Source of the DNA: Azospirillum sp. OGB3
GTDB taxonomy: Bacteria; Pseudomonadota; Alphaproteobacteria; Azospirillales; Azospirillaceae
Direction: 5' to 3'
NCBI RefSeq assembly: GCF_014192915.1
Contig: NZ_JACHYN010000013.1
Span: 1 to 64,000, forward strand
DNA: 64,000 nucleotides
This document shows, in pieces, positions 25,899 through 34,491 of this stretch. The notes beneath the pieces are model-generated. The model was not told where the DNA came from and did not search any database. It saw only the letters and a program-made list of their open reading frames with translations. Made by a program: the position numbers and the translations under genes. How positions within the stretch are numbered: position 1 is the stretch's first letter; each line of letters starts with the position of its first letter.

Positions 25899-28175
25899 TT
25901 ACGTCGGCGCCGCCGTCGCGCCGCCGCCCGCGCCGAGATGCTGGCGTTCGCTGGTGTCGTGCACGATGGCGACGAGGATCGGCGGCTGCTCCCTGCCGAA
26001 ATGCTGAAGGCACACCTCGACGGGGTAGGGGCCGCGGTGGCTGCCCTGCATCACCGTTTCGAAGACCACCTCCTGCTTATCGCCAGAGAGAAGAGGCGCC
26101 ACGAGCGCCCGGAACCTCTCCGCCGGCACCTCGGGCATCAGGTCGTGGACGGCAAGTTGCTTCAGATGGTCCAGCTTGAAGCCCAGCTTGGTCTCGGCCC
26201 CGCGGTTCACCAGCAGGAAATGGAAGTTGGATGGATCGAGGAAATAAACCTCGTTCAGGGATTCGCCGATGATCCGCCCGAGATAGCCGGCGAAGGCCTC
26301 GGTCCGGGTCTGTTCGGTCACGTCCTCGATGATCAGGACGACGCCGCGGGCCTCCCGCGCCTCGTAGAGCAGTGGGGAGAGCCGGACCCGGCAGGTCACC
26401 GCGCGGCCGCGCCGGTCCACGGCGTTGAGCATGACGGGCGCCTGCGGCGCCTCGCTGTGCAGGACCCTCTCCAGGTCGAGGCGGAGCCGGTGCACCGGCA
26501 GGCCGATGTCGAGGTCGAGGAAGTCCTCGTCCTGCACCTCCTCGGCGCGCAGGCCCCACATGTTCTCGCCCCAGCGGTTCCAGGAGCGCACGCGCAAATC
26601 CTGGTCCAGGACGATGATGCCCACGTCCATGCTGCGCAGGATCGATTCCGAATAGCGGCGGAACTCCCCGGACTCCTCGCCCTGGCGGCGCAGCTCCTCG
26701 TTGGCGACCTCCAGCTCCTCGTTGGCGGAGCGCAGCTCCTCGTTCATGGTCTCCAGCTCCTCGTTGGTGGACTGGAGTTCCTCGTTGGTGGTTTCCAACT
26801 CCTCGTTGGTGGACTGGAGCTCCTCGTTGGTCGTCTCCAGCTCCTCGTTGGAGCTTTGCAGCTCCTCGATCGTCGTCTCCAGGCTCTCCTGTGCCGCCTC
26901 CAGCTCCTGCTGCACCTGGAAGTGCCGGCTGGTGTCGGTGATGCCGAGCAGCGTGGCGAAGGGCTTGCCGTCACGCCCGTAGAGCAGGGAAATCTCGATG
27001 CTCAGGCGCATCGGCTCGCCCGGCGGGCGGGCGAATTCCTGATGCTCGATGCGCACCACGCGCCCGGTCTTCTGCACCTCCTCGATGCGCGATCGCAGCT
27101 CCGCCGGGCGGTAGGAGATCGACAGGTCCTGGAACGGGCGGCCCATGTCGATCTCGCCCACGTCGAGCAGCCGCCGGGCCATGGCGTTGGCGAAGACGAG
27201 GATGCCGTCGCCGTTGACCGACAGATAGGCGGTGGCGCTGCTGTCCACGATGCCTTCCATCAGCCGGCTCTGGAAGCTCTGCCGAGGGCTGTTCTGGTCC
27301 GGCGCGATGGTCAGGCTGCCGCCCAGGCTGCGCCGCCATTCCTGCGGCACCTTGCGGAAGATGCGGCTCTTCAGGTTCACCGGCTCGAACATCTTGGAGC
27401 GGGCGAGCTGGGTCTCCGCCTTGCCGAGGAACAGGACGCCGTCGTTGGTCAGCGCGTAGTGGAGGCGCGGCAGGACGATGTTCTGGGTCTCGCTTTCCAG
27501 ATAGATCAGCAGGTTGCGGCAGACCAGCAGGTCGATGCGGGAGATCGGGGCGTCGGTCACCAGATTGTGCCGCCCGAAGATCACGCATTTGCGCAGCTCG
27601 CGCTGGAAGACGTAGTGGTTGTTGGTGCGCTCGAAATAGCGTTCCAGCAGCGGGGAGGGCACGCTTTCCACGTCGCGCGGGGAGTAGATGGCGTGCCGGG
27701 CGGTGTTCAGCGCCGCGTCGTCCAGGTCGGTGGCGTAGATCTTCACCCGGTTGATGAAGGCGTCCTTGCCCAGCGCCTCGGCGAGCAGCATGGCGAGGGA
27801 ATAGGGCTCCTCCCCCGACGCGCAGCCGGCGCTCCAGATGCGGATGGGGTCGCGGTCGGAACGCTGCGCCAGGATCTGCGGGACCACGTCCTTCCGCAGC
27901 ACGTCCCACGACTCGGTGTCGCGGAAGAAGGAGGTCACGTTGATCAGAACGGTGTTCAGAAGATGGATGAATTCCTGCGGGTCGGCTTCCAGCAGAGCGT
28001 GGTAGGCGGCGAAATCCTCGCAGTCGGCCTCCTCCATCCGGCGGCGGATGCGCCGTTGCAGGCTGGTGCGCTTGTAGCCGCGGAAATCGAGGCCGCGGCT
28101 TTCCTGGATGTAGCGGATCAACGCCTCGAATTCGGGGTCGGCCGGCTCCTTGGCGTTGGTTTCCTTGCCGGACAT
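25899..28175 (-). CDS. CheR-type methyltransferase with PAS domains
   Basis: A 758-aa protein. Residues 1-275 are a CheR methyltransferase (RRRMEEADCEDFAAYHALLE, SAM site IWSAGCASGEEPYSLAML, CRNLLIYLE). A PAS domain follows at about 310-420. A long regular coiled coil of ETTNEELQSTNEEL heptads runs over about 425-490. Two more PAS-like domains reach the end. In many bacteria CheB, CheR, this coiled coil, PAS and kinase form one fused protein; here they are three genes. The start codon is one base after the polA stop (TGA-G-ATG), so translation is probably coupled to polA. Confidence 0.85.
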   Translation of the reverse strand: MSGKETNAKEPADPEFEALIRYIQESRGLDFRGYKRTSLQRRIRRRMEEADCEDFAAYHALLEADPQEFIHLLNTVLINVTSFFRDTESWDVLRKDVVPQILAQRSDRDPIRIWSAGCASGEEPYSLAMLLAEALGKDAFINRVKIYATDLDDAALNTARHAIYSPRDVESVPSPLLERYFERTNNHYVFQRELRKCVIFGRHNLVTDAPISRIDLLVCRNLLIYLESETQNIVLPRLHYALTNDGVLFLGKAETQLARSKMFEPVNLKSRIFRKVPQEWRRSLGGSLTIAPDQNSPRQSFQSRLMEGIVDSSATAYLSVNGDGILVFANAMARRLLDVGEIDMGRPFQDLSISYRPAELRSRIEEVQKTGRVVRIEHQEFARPPGEPMRLSIEISLLYGRDGKPFATLLGITDTSRHFQVQQELEAAQESLETTIEELQSSNEELETTNEELQSTNEELETTNEELQSTNEELETMNEELRSANEELEVANEELRRQGEESGEFRRYSESILRSMDVGIIVLDQDLRVRSWNRWGENMWGLRAEEVQDEDFLDLDIGLPVHRLRLDLERVLHSEAPQAPVMLNAVDRRGRAVTCRVRLSPLLYEAREARGVVLIIEDVTEQTRTEAFAGYLGRIIGESLNEVYFLDPSNFHFLLVNRGAETKLGFKLDHLKQLAVHDLMPEVPAERFRALVAPLLSGDKQEVVFETVMQGSHRGPYPVEVCLQHFGREQPPILVAIVHDTSERQHLGAGGGATAAPT

Positions 28176-28176
28176 C

Positions 28177-31086
28177 TCAGTGTGCCTCGTCCCAGTTGCC
28201 GCCGATTCCGGCCTCGGCCACCAGCGGCACGCCGAGCGTCGCGGCGCCTTCCATGACCTGCCGCACCAGGGCGGCGGCGCGTTCGGCCTGATCCTCCGGC
28301 GCCTCGAACAGCAGTTCGTCGTGCACCTGGAGCAGCATGCGGACCTCGTCGAAGCCGGCCTCCTTCAGGGCGCCGGGCACGCGGGCCATGGCGCGCTTCA
28401 TGATGTCGGCGGCCGTGCCCTGGATCGGCGCGTTGATCGCCTGCCGTTCCGCGAAGGCGCGGCGGGCGGCGTTCTTGTCGTGGATGCCGGGGATGTAACA
28501 GCGCCGCCCGAACAGAGTCACCACATGGCCGTTCTGGCGGGCGAAGGCCTTGGTCGCCTCCATCCACACCTTCAGCTCGTGGAAGCGCTCGAAATAGGCC
28601 TTGATGAAGGCGTTGGCCTCGCCCGGCGCGATGCCGAGCTGGCGGCCCAGCCCGAAGCCGGAAATGCCGTAGATGATGCCGAAGTTGATCGCCTTGGCCT
28701 TGCGCCGGGTCTCCGAGGTCATCTGGTCGAGCGGCACGCCGAAGACCTGGCTGGCGGTGGCCGCGTGAATGTCGATGCCGTCCTGGAAGGCCTGCTTCAG
28801 CGCGGCGATGTCGGCCATCTCGGCGACCAGCCGCAGCTCGATCTGCGAATAGTCGATGGAGATCAGCTTGTGCCCCGGTGCGGCGACGAAGGCGCGGCGG
28901 ATCTTGCGGCCCTCCTCGGTGCGGACCGGGATGTTCTGCAGGTTCGGGTCGGTCGAGGACAGGCGGCCGGTGTTGGTCGCCGCCATGGCGAAGGCGGTGT
29001 GCACCCGCTCCGACCCCTCGACGATCTGCGCCTGGAGCGCGTCGGTGTAGGTGTTCTTCAGCTTGGCGAGCTGGCGCCAGTCGAGCACGCGCTGGGCGAT
29101 GACGTGGCCCTGCTCAGCCAGCTCCTCCAGCACGCTGGAGTCGGTGGAGTAGGCGCCGGTCTTGCCCTTCTTGCCGGTGCCGAGCTTCATCTCGTCGAAC
29201 AGGATCTCACCGAGCTGCTTGGGCGAGCCGATGTTGAAGCTGCGCCCGGCGTGCCCGTGCACCTCCTTCTCGATCTCCGCCATGCGGACGGCGAGGTCCT
29301 GCGAGAGGCGGGCGAGGGCCGCGCGGTCCACGCGGATGCCGCAGGATTCCATGTCAGCGATCACCGGGACCAGCGGGCGCTCCAGCGTCTCGTAGACGGT
29401 GACCATCCGCTCGTCGACCAGCCGCGGCTTCAGCACCCGCCACAGGCGCAGCGTGATGTCGGCGTCCTCCGCGGCGTAGGCCAGGGCCTTGTCCAGCGGC
29501 ACGCGGTCGAAGGTGATCTGGTTCTTCCCGGTGCCGCAGACCTCCTTGTAGGGGATGGTCGTGTGGGCGAGGTGCAGCTCCGCCAGCTCGTCCATGCCGT
29601 GGCCGTGGGCGCCGCCCTCCAGCACGTAGGAGATCAGCATGCTGTCGTCGACCGGCGACACGCGCACGCCGTGGCGGGCGAAGAGCTGGTAATCGAACTT
29701 GAAATTGTGCCCGATCTTCAGGATCGCCGGGTCCTCCAGCACCTCCTTCAGGGTCTTCAGCGCGTCCTCCGCCGGGATTTGCTTCGGCGCTTCCGGCGTC
29801 TCGAAGGACAGCTCCCCGCTGGCCGCGGCGTTGGGCGCCTGATGGGCCAGGGGGATGTAGCAGGCCAGCCCCGGCTCGGTCGCCAGCGAGATGCCGACCA
29901 GCGTCGCCGTGGCGGGGGTCAGCGAGTTGGTCTCGGTGTCCACGGCGAGGATGCCGGTGGTGCGGGCGCGCTCCAGCCAGACGGCCAGGGCGTCGAGGTC
30001 CTGCACCAGCTCGTAGCGCTGCTCGACGTCGGTCGGCGGGGCGGGGCGGCTGCGCGGCGCGCCGGCCTCCGCCGCCGGGGCGGGGGAGGTGGTTGCCGTC
30101 CTGGCCGGGCCGGCGGACGGCGTGGCGGAGGAGGGGACCGCGCCGTCGGCGATGGTGCCGTCCTTGCGCATCTCCGCCTCGACGCGGCTGACGATGGTGC
30201 GGAAGCCCTGGGCGCGCAGGAAGTCGATCAGCTTCTGGTGGTCGGGCTCGCGGACGCGCAGCTCCTCCAGCGGCTTCGGCGGCGGGGCGTGGTCGTCCAG
30301 CAGGACGAGGCGGCGGGAGATCCGCGCCTGCTCCGCGAAGTCGATCAGTTTCTGGCGGCGGGCCGGCTGCTTGATCTCGCCGGCGCGGGCCAGCAGCGAT
30401 TCCAGGTCGCCGTATTCGGTGATGAGCTGGGCGGCGGTCTTCACGCCGATGCCCGGCACGCCCGGCACGTTGTCCACGCTGTCGCCGGCCAGCGCCTGCA
30501 CGTCCACCACCCGGTCGGGGGCGACGCCGAACTTCTCGAACACCTCGTCGGGACCGATGGGCTTGTTCTTCAGCGGGTCGAGCATGCGCACGCCGGGGCG
30601 GACGAGCTGCATCATGTCCTTGTCGGACGACACGATGGTGACCTCGCGCCCGGCCTCGTTGGCCAGCCGCGCGTAGGTGGCGATCAGGTCGTCGGCCTCG
30701 TAGCCTTCCAGCTCCAGGCAGGGCAGGCAGAAGGCCTCCGTCGCCTCGCGGATCAGGGCGAACTGGGGCTTCAGCTCCTCCGGCGGCTCGGGGCGGTGGG
30801 CCTTGTATTCGGGATAGAACTCGTTGCGGAAGTTCAGCCGCTTCGAATCGAAGACCACCGCCACCGCGGACGCCTTGAGATCGGCCAGCAGCTTCAGCAG
30901 CATGTTGGAGAAGCCCAGCACCGCGTTCACCGGCGTGCCGTCCGGACGGTTCAGCATCGGCAGGGCGTGGAAGGCCCGGAAGATGAAGCCCGACCCGTCC
31001 ACCAGATACAGGCCGCTGCCGTCCCCGGCGGGCGCGGGGGCGTCGGTGGCGGTCTGGAGCGTGTCGGTGGTCTTTTCGTCGGACAT
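28177..31086 (-). CDS. polA: DNA polymerase I
   Basis: This 969-aa enzyme is for repair and Okazaki fragment processing. A 5' nuclease domain covers about 25-310 (YLVDGSGFIFRAFHAL, EGYEADDLIATYA, SSDKDMMQL). A 3'-5' exonuclease domain with intact acidic residues (VDTETNSLT, GHNFKFDYQLF, YAAEDADITL) lies at about 370-560. The polymerase domain has motif A SIDYSQIELR, motif B RRKAKAINFGIIYG and motif C LLQVHDELLFE. All three activities should be present. A Pro/Ala-rich linker near 320-350 is longer than in E. coli. Confidence 0.98.
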   Translation of the reverse strand: MSDEKTTDTLQTATDAPAPAGDGSGLYLVDGSGFIFRAFHALPMLNRPDGTPVNAVLGFSNMLLKLLADLKASAVAVVFDSKRLNFRNEFYPEYKAHRPEPPEELKPQFALIREATEAFCLPCLELEGYEADDLIATYARLANEAGREVTIVSSDKDMMQLVRPGVRMLDPLKNKPIGPDEVFEKFGVAPDRVVDVQALAGDSVDNVPGVPGIGVKTAAQLITEYGDLESLLARAGEIKQPARRQKLIDFAEQARISRRLVLLDDHAPPPKPLEELRVREPDHQKLIDFLRAQGFRTIVSRVEAEMRKDGTIADGAVPSSATPSAGPARTATTSPAPAAEAGAPRSRPAPPTDVEQRYELVQDLDALAVWLERARTTGILAVDTETNSLTPATATLVGISLATEPGLACYIPLAHQAPNAAASGELSFETPEAPKQIPAEDALKTLKEVLEDPAILKIGHNFKFDYQLFARHGVRVSPVDDSMLISYVLEGGAHGHGMDELAELHLAHTTIPYKEVCGTGKNQITFDRVPLDKALAYAAEDADITLRLWRVLKPRLVDERMVTVYETLERPLVPVIADMESCGIRVDRAALARLSQDLAVRMAEIEKEVHGHAGRSFNIGSPKQLGEILFDEMKLGTGKKGKTGAYSTDSSVLEELAEQGHVIAQRVLDWRQLAKLKNTYTDALQAQIVEGSERVHTAFAMAATNTGRLSSTDPNLQNIPVRTEEGRKIRRAFVAAPGHKLISIDYSQIELRLVAEMADIAALKQAFQDGIDIHAATASQVFGVPLDQMTSETRRKAKAINFGIIYGISGFGLGRQLGIAPGEANAFIKAYFERFHELKVWMEATKAFARQNGHVVTLFGRRCYIPGIHDKNAARRAFAERQAINAPIQGTAADIMKRAMARVPGALKEAGFDEVRMLLQVHDELLFEAPEDQAERAAALVRQVMEGAATLGVPLVAEAGIGGNWDEAH

Positions 31087-31188
31087 GTGATGCGGCCTCT
31101 TCCCTTCGGGGCGATACCATGGCCGAAGGCGGCCCGAGAGTCGAGCGCCCGACGCCCCCGGAAAGGCCGGCCGGGAGAGGCCGGGCGG

Positions 31189-31851
31189 TCAGTCGCCGGT
31201 TTGGCGGTTGGGGGCGGCGACCGGCTTGGATTCGGGGGAGCCGCGCTCACGCAGATAGATGCCGAGCACGACCAGAACGCCCATGGATAGGAACTCGCTC
31301 TGCCAGTTCTGGAAGCTCTCGTACCAGAATTCCGGATCGGCGAGGGTTTCGCCCATGGTCTTGGTGGGCTGGTGGTGCCACGCCGCCTCTTCGTTCGAGC
31401 GCCGCGTGCTGCCCGCCAGATGCAGGACGAAGGACATCACGAACAGGGTCACCAGCGCGATGCTGAGCGAATGGGAGTAGAGCCGCAGCAGCAGGCCGCC
31501 CCGGTGCACCGGCCAGGGCGCGTCGGGGTCGCCGCGCCGCCGCTCGGGCGCTTCGTCCTCCGGGTTGGCCTCTCCCGGCTTCTTGGATTCCGAGGAGCCT
31601 TTCTGGACCAGGATGGCGGTCAGCAGCACATAGACCGACATCTGGAGGAACTCGCTCTCCCAGTTCTCGAAGGTCGCCGACACGAAATGGCCGGTGGTCA
31701 GGTAATCGAATAAGCCGACGGGCGGCTGGGCGTGGAGGCGGAGCTCCTCCGCCAGGGCGCGCCATCCGGCCAGCACCTGCCCGACGATCGAGACGAGGAA
31801 CAGCCCGAACAGGGCGACCGACAACCCGTTGTCCCGCAGGAAGCGACGCAT
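31189..31851 (-). CDS. DUF6766-like membrane protein
   Basis: A 220-aa membrane protein starting MRRFLRDNGLSVALFGLF. It contains two similar halves: FENWESEFLQMSVYVLLTAI and FQNWQSEFLSMGVLVVLGIY each follow an FE(S/N)-type aromatic stretch, so an internal duplication is visible. About four transmembrane helices. The start at 31851 is chosen because the upstream open frame lacks coding character. It lies just upstream of polA on the same strand with a 102-base gap. Function unknown. Confidence 0.7.
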   Translation of the reverse strand: MRRFLRDNGLSVALFGLFLVSIVGQVLAGWRALAEELRLHAQPPVGLFDYLTTGHFVSATFENWESEFLQMSVYVLLTAILVQKGSSESKKPGEANPEDEAPERRRGDPDAPWPVHRGGLLLRLYSHSLSIALVTLFVMSFVLHLAGSTRRSNEEAAWHHQPTKTMGETLADPEFWYESFQNWQSEFLSMGVLVVLGIYLRERGSPESKPVAAPNRQTGD

Positions 31852-32001
31852 GTGCTGCCCCTTGCCCGAAGCCACGCCCTGATCCGTCAACGCTTGGCCG
31901 GGCAAGAGGTTTCCCCGCCGGCCCCGAAGCCCACCAGGAACCTCGAAAGGCGGGATCCTGTTGATCGGTGGTCCTACGCAACAACCTTTGGTCCATTTTC
32001 C

Positions 32002-32535
32002 ATGAACCGCTCTGTCGCCGGAGCCCTCGCCGGACTGGCCGGTACCGTCGCCATGACGGCGGCCATGCGCGCGATGTTCCGCGCGTTGCCGGAGAAGGAC
32101 CGCTACCCCTTGCCGCCGCGCCTGATCACGGACCGCGTCGTCGGCCCGACCGGTTTGATGGACGCGATGGACGAACCGGAGCGCCGCGACCTGACGCTCG
32201 CCCTGCATTACGGCTACGGCGCCGCAGCCGGGGCGCTGTATCCCGCGGTCGCGCGGCGAATCGGCGGGCCGGCGGTGGCGACGGGAATCGGCTACGGTCT
32301 CGCGGTCTGGGGCGCCAGCTATCTGGGGTGGATTCCGGCGATGCGCATCCTGACTCCCGCGACCCACCATCCACGCGCCCGCAACGGCCTGATGCTGGCC
32401 GCCCATGTGGTCTGGGGAGGGGTGACGGGGGTCACGGCTGCGTATTTGATGGAAGGGGAAAGCCGGAGCCGATCCGGCGCGGGGGCGGTGGAGGGCGCCC
32501 GCGGACATGTCACCGCTGTCCGAGAGCCAGCGTAG
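32002..32535 (+). CDS. Small membrane protein, YagU/DUF1440-like (177 aa)
   Basis: Starts MNRSVAGALAGLAGTVAMTA with a glycine-rich first helix. Three more hydrophobic segments follow (YGYGAAAGALYPAVARRIGG, GIGYGLAVWGASYLGWIP, AAHVVWGGVTGVTAAYLM). The THHP motif between the last two is conserved-looking. It resembles YagU/DUF1440-type inner membrane proteins, but I am not sure of the family. It is divergent from the DUF6766-like gene across 150 bases. Confidence 0.55.
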   Translation: MNRSVAGALAGLAGTVAMTAAMRAMFRALPEKDRYPLPPRLITDRVVGPTGLMDAMDEPERRDLTLALHYGYGAAAGALYPAVARRIGGPAVATGIGYGLAVWGASYLGWIPAMRILTPATHHPRARNGLMLAAHVVWGGVTGVTAAYLMEGESRSRSGAGAVEGARGHVTAVREPA

Positions 32536-32562
32536 GCGGGGCCTTCCTGAAGACATGCGGGA

Positions 32563-32928
32563 GTGTTGGCTGAGCGGCTTCGCTTGAAAAAATTCACTTC
32601 TAGAGCCCTTCCGAGGCGGGCGGCTGTGGCGATCAATTGCCGATTCGCGGCTCACGCACTGTCGGCGCAGGATGCCTGGGCGAAGACAAGACGTTTGGAC
32701 CGGGAGTTTGCTGAACCGCGCCCCAAGACTGGTCTTGCAGAGATCCCCAAATGGACTTTTCACAATCTGCGGCGCCCGCAGCGCACCGGCCCATTCGAAC
32801 TGCGGATCAACTCCGATGTCGCCGACCGGGTGCCGGGACGCGTCATCGATGGCGGCGTCGGCAACTGTGACCGTCACGCCGGCCTCGACGAGAACCAACT
32901 TCATTTATCGCTGGTCATGCGCAGGTAA
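32563..32928 (+). pseudogene. P4-type integrase C-terminal remnant
   Basis: Only the end is recognisable: PKWTFHNLRR, then SDVADRVPGRVIDG, then GVGNCDRHAGLDE. This aligns with the usual W-x-HDLRRT, ADRVLGHVI and VYDRH-YLDE of P4-like tyrosine recombinases. The HxxR arginine remains, but the box II His is now Arg (PGR for LGH) and the catalytic Tyr is Cys (CDRH for YDRH). It is truncated and inactive. It marks an old integration event between chromosomal genes. The 500 bases here have lower GC than their flanks and hold no other gene. Confidence 0.6.
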
Positions 32929-33076
32929 ATCAGTCGAGAGCCACGCGAAACCACTTCCGTCGATTGGTGTTGGTGAAGCAGAGGCTGATCCAGGTCCCTC
33001 ATCGGTCTCATAGATCGACGGAGCGCCTGTATGGCTTCCAACCGTCAAAAATTCATCTGACAGAGGCTGGAGTGCC

Positions 33077-33220
33077 ATGGTTGATCAGAAGACTTCCCCC
33101 ACTCGAACCGCCACGCAGGCTCGACAAGGCAGTATCAAGCACGTTGGGCGGTATGTTCTTGGGATAAGCCTGCCGCTCGCAATTATCGCGATGATCGCTG
33201 TTTACATCTTCGTTTTCTAA
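33077..33220 (+). CDS. Small single-helix membrane protein (47 aa)
   Basis: An ATG at 33077 follows GGCTGGAGTGCC and reads a 47-codon ORF. It has a polar N-terminal half with TRTATQARQGS and a C-terminal transmembrane helix (YVLGISLPLAIIAMIAVYIF) that ends at the last residue. The hydrophobic run is too regular to be chance. It could be a regulatory membrane microprotein. No family recognised. Confidence 0.45.
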   Translation: MVDQKTSPTRTATQARQGSIKHVGRYVLGISLPLAIIAMIAVYIFVF

Positions 33221-33268
33221 TCCGATCGGCTAGACACTTCCATACTCTTATTTTGTTGGAGAGAAGCT

Positions 33269-33553
33269 GTGAGCATTCAGTGCCGTTGCCTCATCCTCCG
33301 CGAAGGAGAGGCGCCTATATGGAGCGAAAAGGCGTTCCGCTTGCCACCGAGCAGGGGCGACGGCGTTCAGTTTGAGGAAAATGGAACGCCATTCACGTTC
33401 CGTGTCACGGAGATCCTGCACACGCTGTCGCTGGACGGCGTGGATTTCGCGCTGATCCTCACCGAAGTGCCTGGATCACGGGGCAAGCCGTTCAGGGTGT
33501 TGTTCGAAGATCAAGCCCGCACCACCGGCACATCGTCCAGCCCGGTCGTGTAG
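33269..33553 (+). CDS. Hypothetical protein (94 aa)
   Basis: GTG start at 33269 after GGAGAGAAGCT. The protein is predicted mostly beta: CRCLILREGEAPIW, then GVQFEENGTPFTFRVTEILH and DGVDFALILTEVPGS. No signal or membrane segment. It lies 48 bases after the 47-aa membrane protein, so the two may be an operon. The 226 bases between its end and the XRE-cupin gene hold nothing I can support. Function unknown. Confidence 0.45.
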   Translation: MSIQCRCLILREGEAPIWSEKAFRLPPSRGDGVQFEENGTPFTFRVTEILHTLSLDGVDFALILTEVPGSRGKPFRVLFEDQARTTGTSSSPVV

Positions 33554-33779
33554 GCCGCCATCGCCTCTCCCCCGGTGATCGGCTGGCCGAAGCTGCGCGA
33601 CCGCCGTCGCCTTGCCCGGGGGCAACGAAACCGTGGACAACGAAACCGGGGAGCGCGTCTCCGACGAGGAGGTGCGACACCTCCGCTGGGCGCCGCATGT
33701 CGTTTGCCCGACGTGGAACGAAACCCCATCGCCGCGAACCAAATGGGATGACGAACGAGCAGGCAGTTCCGGCCTTGCC

Positions 33780-34358
33780 CTAGAAGGTGGGCGGAGAGTT
33801 GAGCCACAGGACCGCGGCCGGAACGGTCCCCGGATTGGCGTAGCCGTGAGGAATCTCGGACGCGAAGAAAGCGGCATCCCCCGCGCTCATCCGGGTGGTC
33901 TCGTCGCCCAGGATCAGGTCGATCTCACCCGACAGCACATAGACGAATTCTTCGCCCGGATGGGTGATGCAGCCGTCGGAGCGTCCCCCGACGGCCACAT
34001 GATGGATGTTCACCTGGAAGGAACTGCCCGGGGCGAGCACGGACAGGGCTTCGAGCTGCACACCGTCCCGCCCGCGCAGCAAACCGTCGGACAGGATGGG
34101 ACGATCCCCATTCCGAACGATGATCGCCGGTTGGGCCCGCTCGGTCGGCAGCAGGTTTCCGATGTTGGTGTCGAGCGCCGTGGCGATCCTGTGCAGCGTG
34201 TTGAGCGATGGCCGGGCCTTGCCCTTCTCGATCTTCGACAGCAGCGCCACCGAGCAGTCGCAGCTTTTCGCCAAGCTCGACAAGGTCATCTTGCGCGCCA
34301 CGCGCAGCTCATGGAGCCGTCTGCCAAAATTTTCGGACAGAAATTCGTCCTGCATCAT
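33780..34358 (-). CDS. XRE-cupin transcriptional regulator
   Basis: This 192-aa regulator has an N-terminal helix-turn-helix (LHELRVARKMTLSSLAKSCD, CSVALLSKIEKGKARPSLNT) and a C-terminal cupin domain at about 110-190 (HPGEEFVYVLSGEIDLILGD). The type senses small molecules, often amino acids or amines. It is the last gene of the same-strand ABC/hydrolase run and is the best candidate to control it. A TTTTC-CC-GAAAA palindrome at 34384-34395 just upstream could be its own operator. Confidence 0.9.
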   Translation of the reverse strand: MMQDEFLSENFGRRLHELRVARKMTLSSLAKSCDCSVALLSKIEKGKARPSLNTLHRIATALDTNIGNLLPTERAQPAIIVRNGDRPILSDGLLRGRDGVQLEALSVLAPGSSFQVNIHHVAVGGRSDGCITHPGEEFVYVLSGEIDLILGDETTRMSAGDAAFFASEIPHGYANPGTVPAAVLWLNSPPTF

Positions 34359-34491
34359 CCCTGACTTTCACGCTCCGCGCTCTTTTTCCCGAAAACCGTG
34401 CCGAAACACACCGGAGCGGTCTCCGAAGTCCGTCATCCTATCGTCCCGGACCAACCTCCGCCACAGCGATGCGGTGCCGGGAGGTGGCCGT

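Noticed and set aside
33554-33779. Small ORF with a duplicated ACGAAACCG segment
   Set aside because: No ribosome site, no family pattern and only a short direct repeat (AACGAAACCG); not enough support.
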